From NCBI RefSeq assembly GCF_000002865.3, contig NW_001865089.1, forward strand, positions 104,232 through 165,791: 61,560 bases of DNA, read 5' to 3'. How positions within the stretch are numbered: the stretch's first letter is position 1; each line of letters opens with the position of its first letter. Shown here in pieces: positions 1 to 12,247 of this stretch. The stretch is from Monosiga brevicollis MX1. Its lineage: Eukaryota; Opisthokonta; Choanoflagellata; Craspedida; Salpingoecidae. Position numbers and translations under genes: made by a program. The notes under the pieces are model-generated. The model did no database searches. It worked only from the letters and a program-made list of their open reading frames with translations, and was not told the DNA's origin.

Positions 1-300
1 TGTGCTTTCACAGCACAAGACGGCAATTGATGTTATCCTTGCTTGAATAAGATGAACAAAGCTTGCAACATGTACATGTATAGCATAATCAATTTATAAT
101 TAAATTTTTATCATTATGAGGCATCTGAAGTGGCGTGGTGTTTGGGGAATTCGCCAGGGGTTGGAAGCGTATAGGTGGAGCCAGCAAAGCCTTTCGGTTG
201 TATCCATCCATGGAGCCCGCAAGGACTTGATATTTGTAAAAAACTTATTGAACAAGAAAGCCCACTCATCATCAATCGTCCACCAATCGCCAATCGCCGA
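1..300. other. 3' flank of the receptor kinase; nothing recognised
   Basis: This is the downstream flank of the minus-strand kinase, whose stop codon is at 301-303. I see no protein-like frame, repeat or RNA gene. The many AT-rich words fit a 3' UTR or intergenic spacer. Confidence 0.5.
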
Positions 301-3300
301 TCATAGACTACTCTCATCCTCCAACAACTCGTTTCCAAACGGAGCCGCATACAGCTGGACGTGCAAGAAACTTCGCACATCCCGAGCGACGGGGCGATCC
401 CAAGCCTCGCGCAGCCACATGCGCTTCATCAAACTGCACCCCATTTGTTCACAGCGACCAAGCAAGCATGAGATGACCCTGCCTTTTTTGCCCTCCACAT
501 GGAAATCCTGCCCCTGCCTTGTCTCTTCTTCCGGGGGTGGCTGGTCTATTCCCTCCAACCTTGCCAGTTCGGTAAATCCGCGAGCGTCGTCGACGGGCAG
601 CCGGTTCCCCGCCATCAGTGACTCCATGATGTGCTGCAAGGAAAGACTTCCGTATGGCGTCCGGCCATCGTGTACAATCTACTCATAGATGAATAAAAGT
701 AAAGCACCGGCAACAGATACGAGTATTCACGGGCGTCGAGCACACAAACCCCTTTGGCAAAGAACGCCGCAACCATCGCGAGATTCATACCTCCCAAAAG
801 ACCACCCCCAGTGACCAAATGTCCGAGGCCGTGGAAAAGGCGCCGCGTGCCAACGCTTCCGGTGCCATCCAACTACAACAAAAACAAGAGTGTCAAGAGC
901 AATACATTTGACTAACATGTAAATGTCACCAAGACATCCATCGTTTCAAAAGGAACCTTGGGTCAACATCGGGTCCACGTACCGGAAAGGCATATCATCT
1001 AGCTCGGCGGCTTTGTAATAATCCTTGTCTCGCGACACATAGCGACTCACTGTGCCGAAAAAGTGTCTTTCGAGTGAGGAGACCTTTGACAATCCCAGGA
1101 AACAACCGCCAACAAAACACAAAGTACGCACGGGACGCAAGTTGCCCATCTAAACCGACAAACACTGGCACCACTCTTGGCAAATACACACGTGACCACC
1201 ATGCAGAAGCTACACACGTGATCACCATGCAGGAACAACAAGGGTCAGACCACACATGCAGGACGTACAGCCAAAGTCCGCCAGCTTAATCACAGGATGT
1301 TGTGACGCCTCGCCGGGAAAAAGGAGCATGTTGCGAGTGGCCAAGTCCCGATGGATCAGATTGCGATAATGCAAGAAATACGTTGCTTCCGCAATATCCA
1401 GCATAAAATGAAGCTGCGCACGAGTTGCAAGAGTCGTTACACAGCGTCAAATTTAGCACCTCTCACCCGGGTGCCCTGCTGCCCCCCTCCCCAAAAGGGC
1501 AATACCTCAAGCCTCCCGAATGACACACAAGTCGTGCAAACTTACCTTGGCCTGCTGTGAGCAGAGACTTGTGCGCAAATGCTTGCGCAGATCCCCCAGG
1601 GGTGTGTACTCCAAAACCAGTTGCACCGGAGTCCTGTCACCACAAACACCGTGGACGGCCCCATTGGTGTGAGTCCGAATAGCAAAAACAAAAGCATGAA
1701 TTAGGAGAGCGGCGGGCGACTCCTGACTCACACGTCCGAGATGATTCCGAGCAGGGAGACAATGTTCGGGTGTGCCGACACCACGTGCATCAGTGCCGCC
1801 TCTAACATAACCGCTCTCGTGTCCATCACCTAAACCAAAAGCGAAGGACTGAGGACTGTCCGGGCCAGTCGAATGCCATTGAATGCCCCGTTTGGCTTTG
1901 CCCACGATGGAGAAACTTACCTCAATCTGAGGAAAAGATTTAATCGCTATCGTGCCAAGGCTCCGATGCCCTCGCAAGGTCGCCTGCGCGAGCACCACAT
2001 GTGAGCGCCATGAAAAGTGCCCGTGCATGCCTCTGCACTTCTAACGACATACCGTAGTCACCACACCAAAGTTGCCCCGGCCCACCAGCTGCTGTAGATG
2101 TACATCAGCCCTGAAAAAGACAGATTAGAATTGCGCATGGAGTGTGAATGAGAGGCACAGCACGTCTCTTTCCCCTTACTTAAAACCTCATCTGCGACTG
2201 GGCCCCTGCAGCACGCACTGCATAAAGGTCGGGAGACGACGTGAGACCAACAAAGCTTCCAGCTCCGGTATGTGTTCGGCATCAGCAGCGTGTTCAGCAG
2301 CTGTGAGTTTTGATTGAAACTCGTGGACGCACAGCTCCACGTGCTCCAGTGAAGACATGGGTACGGTATCGGTTCCATGCTCCAACACTGCAAGCCTTCT
2401 ATTTCGTTGGCGTTTATCCCGCAGCCGCACAAGTACAGTCCCAGCTATCAATACAAAAACCAACCCCACGACAACCCCAATCACAAGGCCCGTGCTGTCG
2501 GTATTGCGCACTGAAGCTGCGCCAGCGCCACCCGACGCGGTCGTGAGCTCAGGTCCCATTGAGGACGAGGAGGCAGTTGAAGGCGTTGGGGCCGCCGTCA
2601 CATCAATGAGGCTACCATTGAGCAAAGTCACAGCAAGAAGCGCCTCGGCCTCCTGCTCACTGGCGAGCACGTTGCCCTGAGCCATTCCCAAACCAGCCAG
2701 ACTCATACGCGTCAGGTTGCGCCCTTGGCCAACAAATGCGCTTGTAGCAGTGCAGCTCAGATGGAGCGTAGTATCAGCCGACCAGGAGCCCAAGGTAAAG
2801 TGACGCCATTGGGCGTTCAGCAACAGACCATCGACACGGCGAGTACCATCAGAGTGTGAGCAAACAAACACAAGCGTCCCATTGACCAGAGTCATCTGGT
2901 CTACGCTTGTGCAGTTTGGCACACGCACACACTCCACTGCGCCTGTCCCACGTGCGATCTGGCACACGATTTCGTCCCCCATGTCCATCGCGCCATGTAT
3001 AGCCAGCACCACCCGAGCGCCGTCAACGGCCTGCTCGCTACGAAACCTATACAGAGCATTCGCACTCTGGACCACCATCTCGGCCATCCAGTCTGCACCC
3101 GTATCTTGCAAAAGCCAGGAGACGGCGCCATTATACATGAGCAGCTGGGTGCCATCTGGCCCCGATGCGCGAAACAGATTCGGGTTGCCATAAGCTGTGA
3201 GCGTCGGAAACTGAACAGTGGCTAATGGCACACCGCTGGCATCTACACGGCCATATTCCCAGAACAAAAACGCCCAAGTCTGCTCGTGTGCCTGATACGA

Positions 3301-6300
3301 CGCGTACGCTACCCCTCGCGCGGTGGCAGCAATGCGCAGGCTGCTAGTGCCCGTTGGCAAAGCGATTGCCAGGCTTCCATTGTAGATGTAGTTCCGAACG
3401 CGGCGCGCATACGCATGCACGGCTGCAATTTGGGAATATGTATTGGTCTCGACCACTAGAATATAATCTTGCGCGGCAATCACTTGTCGTCCGTATTGCG
3501 CCATCAGCGTGGTTGTTTCATTTTGAGCCAGAGTCGCCATCACAGTCCATGGCCACGGGCCAGTCAGGGGTAAATTAACGAGCAGCTGCACCGCCCCTCG
3601 CTCCGGAATATGAGCCGTGGGGTCCTCTTCTCCGACCCACACTTGAGGCCCAAAAGTGGCTTCGTCCACAAACACATCCCCATGGAGGCTTTGCAGCGGC
3701 ATGTCCAAAGTTGCAGGTGAGGTCCAGGCCGCCTGACACCTAGGAAGGTCATATGTGGTGCAAAACAACGGAAAAAAAATAAACGCATGCCAAGCACGGT
3801 GAGAGACTCGACGCTGCCATATATCCACACCCAGGCACATCGTCCTGCCCCCCACCCTCCCCCTTTGAACCAACGCAACTCAATACCTACATCCACGCCT
3901 TGGCGCCGGCCATCGCGTTGGTCGGGCAGACAGCACAAGCCGCGGCCAAGTCGGTGACATTCAAACGAAAAAAACCGTTGATACCACAATCAGGAAAGGC
4001 AGAGCATACGCAATTTCTGACTGTTCCTGTCGTGAATGGGTAGGCGGTCGAGATGTGATCCAAATGCACACGCCCGCGTCCTTTGATCCAGACCTCAAAA
4101 ACTTGTGGCTGGTCAGCGGTGCCCGACAGCGCGAGCCACAGGCTGACTGGTCCAGCCTCATCGACGTACGTGTGCGCATGCACGTTGTTCGCATCGTCCC
4201 GCAGGTTAATCACACCCTCGAAACGTACACTCAACACGACCTCATGCAACGCCGGTGTATCCGTCATCAAAGAAAAGTTGGTAACAAGCTGCCACACGAC
4301 TGCATCGAGTGGGTATGTCTCCAAGCCCGGGGAAAACTGCCGAAGCTCGCGCTGGGCAGGCAGAGGCACCAAGCTAGCGTCCGTTGCCAATGCCTCAACC
4401 TTGAGCTGGAGATCCAAAGCGGCGCCAGGCCAGACGATCAAGGGTGCAGCACTCAAGAGTTGAGCGGAACATGTCCAGTTCCAGGAGTAGACCCCAGACT
4501 TCAGCCAAAGAGTGCTGCCCTTTGCCCCAAAGGCATACTCGCTGGCATTGGTCCAGGCTGCCGTTCTGAGGTCTGCCACTACCTGCCCCTGAGGACAGCC
4601 TGCTAAGGGCAGTAACAACGGAATGGGCAGCAGTGTGTCCACGCCGGTTGGGGTTGGCCGAAACATCCCGACGGATGAGACCGCGGACACCCATCGCACA
4701 GTACAATTTACATGGGCGTCTAGCAAGTTGAAGAGTGACTGGGATGCTAGATGCCGTTGCAAATTTGCAAGCACGCAAGTGGAAGCCGAACCACTGCCGC
4801 CGGGTGTCTCAACACAACCTTGCAGCAACGAAGACGGAGGTACGGCACTAGGAAGGCAAGCGTCACACGCGCGAACGACGCTCATCGCCCCCGGTGTTTC
4901 AAGTGCCGACAGGCCGTATGGCGCTGAGAGGGAAATGTTATAACTCAAGGCTTCGTCTAGCGTAGACGACAGTGTGAGTACTACGTCAGATGTGCTGTAT
5001 AGCTCAATGGGGATGCGAAATCTTGGCGTGACTGGGCGCGAGGTGAAGTTCGCATTGAGCGACGATAGGTGAACGACGATCACGAGACCGTGCGCCTCGG
5101 CGTTTGAAGCAAGCTCAAACTCCAACAGCACCGGGGCCGGCACAGCGCGAATCAAGTGAATTTGCGGTACACCAGGGCAGAGAACCAGACCCGTTGCGTT
5201 CCGACTCGTCACAAACAAGGGCGCGCTGTTGTCGATCGATGGTATGGGCTCGCATGCTGAAAAGTTTGTTGGCTGGGTGGACGTGCTTGGCAAGTTGGTG
5301 ACAGGCGGGGCTGTTGTACTCATGACACCTGGCCAATCTGACTGGGGGGGCGACAGGAGCATCCAGACGCCATTTGCAAACTGCGCTCGAACGGCCGCAG
5401 CCCCTGCTCGCTCTAATCGGGTGATGACGCTGTCTGTTGGCAAGTGACACAGCGATCCGTGTTCAGGTTTGACAAACTCTAGGCGCTTCCCATCGGCGAC
5501 GACGATAGTGGGCGTTGTGTCTGTCATGAACATGTCAAAGGAGTTCACCTCATCATCGTAGTAGCGGTCGTCGCTGCCTCCGTCATCTGCACCGTCATAG
5601 TCGTCACTCCCAGTGACAGCGAGGTTGCTCACTTGATTGCTGCCACTGTTTTCTCTGGTGCCTGTCCTGCGAGCAGGAGGTACCACGATGAGCAGCTCCG
5701 CGTTGATGCAATCCAGCGCTACAAAATGTGCTCTGATCAACGTTGACAGTTCAGGATTCCACTCATAAATGCTCAGAAACACCACTCCAGTTTCCATCTC
5801 CAACACGGCCAAGTGAGATGCGTTTATGAAATCAAAGGCACCTCGAACGTTTTGCAAGACGGGCACGGTTCGACGGTCTGCAAAACTCCAACGATACAAA
5901 CACCGTGGCGCGGCAGGCCCATAACCCGGGCACTCGGCTGTATACCAGAGGCTCCTGGTATCCAGCCTGGCTACGACACGCGTGACGCTGCTTGTGATAA
6001 CGCGCAGATGACCCAGTGTTGGACTGGGCACGGCGGGCACCAATACCAACGAGCCTAGCGTTGCATTATCCGCAGTGCCAGAAGTCTCGGTGACTGTACT
6101 CTGGCACCACAAAGCGGCCATGGTATCCGTCAGCGCCAAGATGACAACATCTGCACATTGGAGAGCCTGAAGGGCCTCGGAAGCGTGGACAAAGCCGGTC
6201 CAGGCAGTCGAGGCTAAAAAGTAGCGGTTGTCGAGAAGCACCACGCTCAACACACTCCAGTCCAAGGCTGCGCTGTCAACAAGCTCGGCGGTCGCGCCGG

Positions 6301-9300
6301 TGCCGTTGAAAACACCATCGATGGGACTACCTGGACACGCAGTCGACAAGACATGCACAACTTGATCTTGGCCTTCGTCCACCAGCACCGGTTTGCACTC
6401 TATCATAGACACGACGGGAGCTACGGGGCAGAGGCTGGGGGTATAGGCAATGTACGCCGTCTGCTCAAACATGCTCATGTCAACGTACAAGACCGGAAAT
6501 GTACCTCGCGGGCATGAGATACTATCCCGCTCCACGACGCACGACGTTGCAGCACAATCAACGCGTGTGGCCAGGGAGAACGCCTCAAATGCGGGCCCTG
6601 CGACGCATCGTCTGGCCGCCATGGTCACTGACCGCAATGCAGCGGGCACATGCACAGTGACGTGTCGAACAAACTGCAGGGATATGGCCATGTGCCAACC
6701 CACACCGGGCGCACAGAGCGTTGTTGTGACGATTTGGTGCTCCGCGGGCAACACTATGATTTCAGGAGACAATGTGGCACACGGTAAGGAGTAGTTTGCA
6801 GGGAGGCCACCCGTTTGAAGAATGACGTCGGTCACAAGTTCGTGAGGCCGGGCGTTCAGCGGCAGGACAGCAAACTCGCTGGTTATGGCGCGTAGGCGCA
6901 GCGTGGAAGCTGTTGGGGTCAGGGAGCCGTCGGCTGCATCGGGTAGGCTGTAGATAACCGCTGCCTGGCAAGCCGCCGTGGAAAGCTCGGCGGCCTCGAT
7001 GCGAACCAACACGGTGTCAAAGGAACGAGGCCGTTGTCGAACCAGAACGTAGACGGCACTGCCAACAACGGCGCGTGAGAGCACCGTCCCCCAATGCGTC
7101 GGGCAGGAGGTTAGAGAGCCCTCCTCCAGCCCCAAAAGTCCCACGCGCCACGCACGCGTGGCGACACTTTGTTCGACAACGGCAAGCACGGGCTGTTCAG
7201 CGATGCGCAGGGTGCCAGCAGGCGTCCAAACACCAGACAGAAACGTGGTTACGTTTCGAACAGGAGAGGACAAGTGCACAATGCGCAGATTAGTCATGAC
7301 CGTGCTTGAAATCGCGTCTTCGTGGTGCTTGAAAAAAATTGCTACGGGCTCCGTCAAGGCCGCTCGGAACAGCCTCAACCCGCTGTGCGCGTTGAAAAAT
7401 ATTTGTGCATCTCCCTCCGCCACACCTGAGTCGCTGTTCACTGAGGTGACAGAAAAATGGTCGTCCTTGTGCTCGACAACGACAAACAGCGCACCGTTTG
7501 AAGCATTGACTCCGCTGGCAGTTGCGTTTGCAGGCTGGGCGGCGGAAGCCAGAAGAACCAAGTCTACCACACTCACGCCTATTGTCCACATGCGCACAAT
7601 CATGAAGCACGGCTGGCCATTGCTTCCGAGCGTACGACATGGCGCGCTCCACAATTGATCAGTCAGCCTGGTGGGAACACCTGTAACGTTGACCTTGACC
7701 TGATACTGGTATCGGTCTGGGGCCAAGCCAGACGCTGTCAACTGCCATTCGTTACGTGGCCCCGGGGAGCGCCAAATAGGAGTATGCTCAGTCGGAGACC
7801 AGCTAGCAAAAACATGACCCGTCCAAAGTGCCGAGGCAGCCAAGCCATCGGGTATGGGCATCGACGGAAACGGCAGCGCACAGGAGCAGGACAAGCCATC
7901 GGCAGATATGTCGAGAACATCATACGTGGCGAGTGGGGCGAGGTGGAGGATGATATGCACATGCTTGTGTGCTGGTATCAAGGTCGGCACCAACAGTTCC
8001 TTGTGTTGGGGCAAGTTCAACTCAACGTCATCAAAGATGGTGGAGGTGTTGACAGCAAGCGTGGTACGGCGGATACCTCGAGAAGCACCAAACCGACTGG
8101 TAATGGAGAGACTGATGGGCTCGAGGGAGCACCAGTCCAAGCGCACGTGGGCTAGCGGATTGCTGTTATCCAACATGACCACCGTTTGTTGCTGCGGCTT
8201 GCACGGAAAGGTGCGGAAAGGCGCCAATTGAGACAAAATTGATCGCACAGCCGCTGTGGTTTGTAGCATCACCACAGAGAAGCCCAGGCCTGGGTGCATC
8301 ATGGTCAAGATGTTTAGGTTGAGATGGGCACGCCACCCTGCTCTGAGTCGCATAAGCGTTATCGCGTTGGTCCTCACTGAAACAAAATACGGGAGCTCTG
8401 TTTCGAAACAGCCCAACCACTCATCCTCGGCCAGCAGAATCACAGGAAGCGTGCAGTTGTTCGCCAGGATGGGAAGAGATGTTACGTCATCTCCATTGAG
8501 TAGCATATCTGGATTGTCAAACACGATGACGCTGGACTTGACGCCGCGGGGCTCTGTCACGTGCCAGAAAGTCATGTGATGACGCAGAAAAATTCCAGAA
8601 ACGTGACCATCAATGCCGAGAAGCTGACGCGAATTTGAGGTGGTCAACCGGAGCACAGCTTTATTGCTGTCAACCATCATGATGTACAAAGCCACCGAGC
8701 CCCCCGCGGTGCTGGCTTGAACAAAGACATGCGAGCTGTTCAGTGCAACCATACCAAGCGATGCGCCATAACCCAAACCATCGTAGCCGCCGCCAGAAAA
8801 GACGTCATTTGTTTGCGGTAAGCTGTCATGGGCTGCGACAATGTAGCCTTTTAACACATGACCAATTTGCGCGCGGCTCCAAGGCATACTCATCATTTGA
8901 AACTGATTGCTGCGGAGAGCATTTCGCAGAAATGGGTCAGTATCGGTTATGAGGAAGTTGTCCGTGTCAGGGTAATACTTGACAATGAAGTTGCGTAGAT
9001 CAGGGAATTCAAAGGGGCTGCGGTTGCGAATCATAAAGATAACCTCCTCGTTTGTGTCCACGCGCTTCAGCTGCGCCCCAAACTGGTAGCGGTCACTCTT
9101 CAGAGCAGAGGCTTGTAACAAGTCCCATTCTTGGCCCGAGTTTTTGGTTTTGGCGGCCAAGCTGGATAGATTCAGCGCCTTGGATATGGACAAATCGAGT
9201 GGGCTCAAAGCTAGGATGACACTCTGCTCGTCCGTGCACAAGCAAGTCGTCTCGCTGCACTCACAATGATGCAGAGCCATCGTGTCGAATATGGTCATGG

Positions 9301-9908
9301 CGCCGTAGACTTGAAAGGTAGAAAAGGCAGTGGCGTTGTCATAAAAAGTGAAGCCAATCGCTCCTGTTTGGAGCGGCGTTGTCTTGAACCATGACATGTT
9401 GTCAAAATTGAGCAAATCTGGGTAGAAAAAACAAAAGGTGATCAAGCGCACATTGCAGGAGAAAGCCCAGATGCAGTCGCAAGTGAGGGAGTGTGTGCGA
9501 TGGGAGATTGTGTGCTTGTGAAGCGGAGAAACTAAACAATTGGTAAAATAAAATAAAAAAAATAAAGACCTCTGGCGCATCAAAGAAAACCTACCTAGCG
9601 CCTCATAACTGTCGCCGTTCACAATGCAGATCACTCTTGCAAAGGTTCCGCATTGGTCTTGTGCGCAGACAGCGACGGCCGTGCACACACCCAGAAAGGC
9701 GTAGCTGTCCGCCAAAGGAAGGTGTACGGTGGAGGAAAGTGGCCAATGCGTGAGATAGGACCAAGTCTCGCGGATTGTGTAGCGTTGATAGCTCACAATG
9801 CCAAACACTACGTCAATCATCAAATGTGAGAGCGAGGGGCCGCCATGCCGAAAAAAAAATATCCGTTAGCTCCCTAGCATCCAAACATATGAAACTCAAG
9901 TCCCCCAC

Positions 9909-9951
<43 letters not shown>

Positions 9952-11705
9952 AGAAAAAAAACAGAAAGTAAAATAAAAAAACATGCAACATGCATGCGTC
10001 GGCAGTTGTAAAGTACCGACCTGGAGCAATGGGATTGGAATGATCAACATGCAAGTGCAAGCCGTACAAGGCCCATGTGGCTGTCACCATTAGAACAATG
10101 TCTTGTGCAGTATTGTCGGTGCTGGGGATGGATCGGGAGACCAAGACAGCACGGCCAAAGTCAACGCTAGGGGCAAATACATGCTGTGCAATTTCACGAA
10201 GGGTGGTGCCGTAGCCTAACGAGACCGCGTCCATGAGCCGACAAGAGGTGAGCAACCTTATTACCCATAGCGATTGTCATTCAAGAGATACAGCCGGCCG
10301 GGCCGACGACTCGGCCAAAATGGTCCGACCAACCAGTAGAAGTCACGATTAAAACATTTCCTGGAGGAGAGTCCCCCGGGTCTAATGTCTCATGAACGTT
10401 GAAAGCAAGCGAGGAGGCGATAAAATAGGTTTGCATGGCTGCCAATGGTTGACGAGGGAGGGCCAAACGAAAGAGGAACGCAGTGAGTCTATCTCGATCA
10501 GAGCAGAGGGCAGCACTTGACACACTCACTCTGCGGCCTGTGCAGGTCAATGGATTGAGCCACAGCAAGCGAATGCCCCATTTGAGGCAAGCTCCAATTT
10601 GCAATGGTCTAGGTGGCCAGCAGCCGGATCCTGAGTGAAAGCCAAGCAGAGGCACAGGGTCGCTCGGGTAGAGTGTCAGAGTTCGCAGGCAAGTACAGAC
10701 CGGAATCTTTGCAACAGAGTCGAAGAATAGGCGCTGCCAGATCGGGGTAACAAGAGTAGCAGGAACTGTTCACGAAGTTTGACACAACACAAGGTCAGCC
10801 TTTGGATCGAGAATGAGGTTAAAAGGGCTTAGAAGATGAGCGCGTGGCACGCACGGGTAAAGTTCAAGGTCACACGATAGACAGCGCCGGAGAAGTTGAA
10901 GGCCCCGGGAGCCGACACTAGAATGCTTAGCTGTATCGGAGATGTCATGTTAATGAAAAGGAAAAGGCCAAGGGTGAGCCTGGAGGTTTCATCACGGATG
11001 AGTGCCAACGAGAGCGATGGCGTACCTCTGCTTGCTCATAAGAATTGGAGCTGGAGACAAGCGATTCGATAATGACGCTCGCACCAAACAGAAGATTATC
11101 ATGCAAGCCCATTTCCTCAAGTGGACACAAAACGTGCTTTGCTGCGAGATCAGTCGTCCCGTCGAGACCTGGCGGCATTTGGAAAGTTGAGAAATTAATC
11201 AGCGCACAGAACCCAAGGCCGTAACGCCAAGCCCACGCACCAAACCAAGTAATGCTGAGCTCAACATGACCATGCCGATGAGGCGAGGTGCATGGGCCAC
11301 TGCTACGCGTGTAGCTTTCAAACGCCACGCTCACGTTGGACTGGATAGGATTGCACGAGCCGGTGTGAGAAGCCAGGGGGATAATGGTGGGGCCTGCGCA
11401 GGTGCGCAAAAGGCTCGGTTTGGTGGGGTTGATCGAAGCGTACCGTCACTCGCTGGGTGTCGGCGTGATACGGAGGCACGTAGTACGGCTCGGAGGCAAG
11501 AGCACTGGCGCCGGCATAACCAATCGTGAGGGCTGCCTACGGTGGCTGATAGCGACGCCATTTGACGCAAAAGCCGACGGGCTCACCTGCCAGCGAGGCT
11601 GAGAATGGCGAGCCCGAGCATCCAAAGGCAAGGGCTCCCGCCCACGAGAAGCAGAGGCCGGATTTGCAAGGCCAAGCAGCCCGGTGTATGCTTGACGGGC
11701 CGCAT
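301..11705 (-). CDS. Receptor tyrosine kinase with giant ectodomain (17 exons)
   Basis: Predicted single-pass plasma-membrane receptor that phosphorylates tyrosines. Exons by descending coordinate: 11705-11587, 11504-11335, 11168-11026, 10930-10855, 10765-10292, 10215-10021, 9807-9595, 9417-3891, 3739-2180, 2110-2053, 1983-1921, 1829-1732, 1633-1546, 1413-1269, 1049-983, 872-791, 678-301. All junctions agree in phase (9,456 nt, 3,151 residues if the TGA is read through). Residues 1-39 form a signal peptide ending ILSLAG. The ectodomain matches no family I know; it has many N-glycosylation sites and an acidic Asp/Tyr-rich patch. The membrane span ([18 protein letters not shown]) is near residue 2721. 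The kinase has glycine loop GRGNFGVV, lysine in [24 protein letters not shown], a YY activation loop, WMAPEA and [11 protein letters not shown]. Odd point: an in-frame TGA at 2188-2190 separates the membrane span from the kinase, unless a different splice is used. Confidence 0.85.
2422..2493 (-). other. Transmembrane helix of the receptor kinase
   Basis: About 24 uncharged residues, rich in Val, Leu, Ile and Gly, are followed at once by a basic stop-transfer stretch (RDKRQRNRR). This orients the kinase to the cytosol and everything upstream to the outside. It is the only such segment after the signal peptide. Confidence 0.85.
9909..9949. repeat. Homopolymer A tract in a kinase-gene intron
   Basis: About 39 consecutive A bases on the plus strand (poly-T in the minus-strand transcript), between the exons ending at 10021 and starting at 9807. 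It lies in a pyrimidine-rich intron and does not affect the coding phase. Confidence 0.9.
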
Positions 11706-12247
11706 GCTGCCGTTTGCGTGTGGCACTCGGGAACGTTGAGCACAGCGGGCTCGAGGCAGCCCCGCGCCTCACTCTGCACCTCGAGTCTCGGCCACGCAGC
11801 CACCCATCACACGCTCACACGCTCAGACATACACACAGAGAGCCAGCTCACAAGGATCCCAGTGAGCCAGACCCACCGCCCACCGCCTACAGGCCATGCA
11901 TCATGGCACGCTGCGCTGGCTGCCAACCTGCCTCTCTCTCTCTCTCTCTCTCAATTCATTCTCTCTCTCTCTAAATCTAAATCTAAATCTCTAAATAGGC
12001 TCCTACGGAAACAGCGTTTTTAAGATAAACAAGGGGATTAAAATACGAACATTTAGTAGCGCCCGGGATGCTGAAGGATGCTGGCTAAAATTAATCTCTT
12101 GAGACGCTGGAAAGCTTGTCTAAACCTGGTGGGTCAGAAGATAAAATAATGACCGTTAGAAAATGTCATACTTTTCGCTGATCGGCGCCATGGAAGCGTC
12201 GGTAGCTCGGCGCTCTGTTGCGGAAACATCTGGTCCTCAAAGCGTTC
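11706..12247. other. Spacer between receptor kinase and Harbinger-like gene
   Basis: Divergent intergenic region holding both 5' flanks. It contains a CT tract at about 11934-11972 and a short AAATCT repeat at about 11972-11998. No coding frame is supported. A short frame from 12191 to 12253 starts with ATG but is out of phase with the transposase and looks accidental. Confidence 0.5.
11934..11998. repeat. CT microsatellite and AAATCT tandem repeat
   Basis: Two nearly adjacent CT runs are followed by about three copies of AAATCT. They lie roughly 230-290 bases upstream of both the receptor-kinase start and the Harbinger-like transposase start. Confidence 0.85.

Noticed and set aside
2188-2190. 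Reading the kinase-gene TGA as selenocysteine or a reassigned codon.
   Set aside because: TGA ends several other genes here (for example ASH2), so it is a normal stop. I saw no hairpin that could be supported as a SECIS element, and the position is not conserved for cysteine in kinases.
4055-8231. Many plus-strand open frames of 100-180 codons opposite the receptor ectodomain.
   Set aside because: They are antisense shadows of one long minus-strand exon with consistent protein character.
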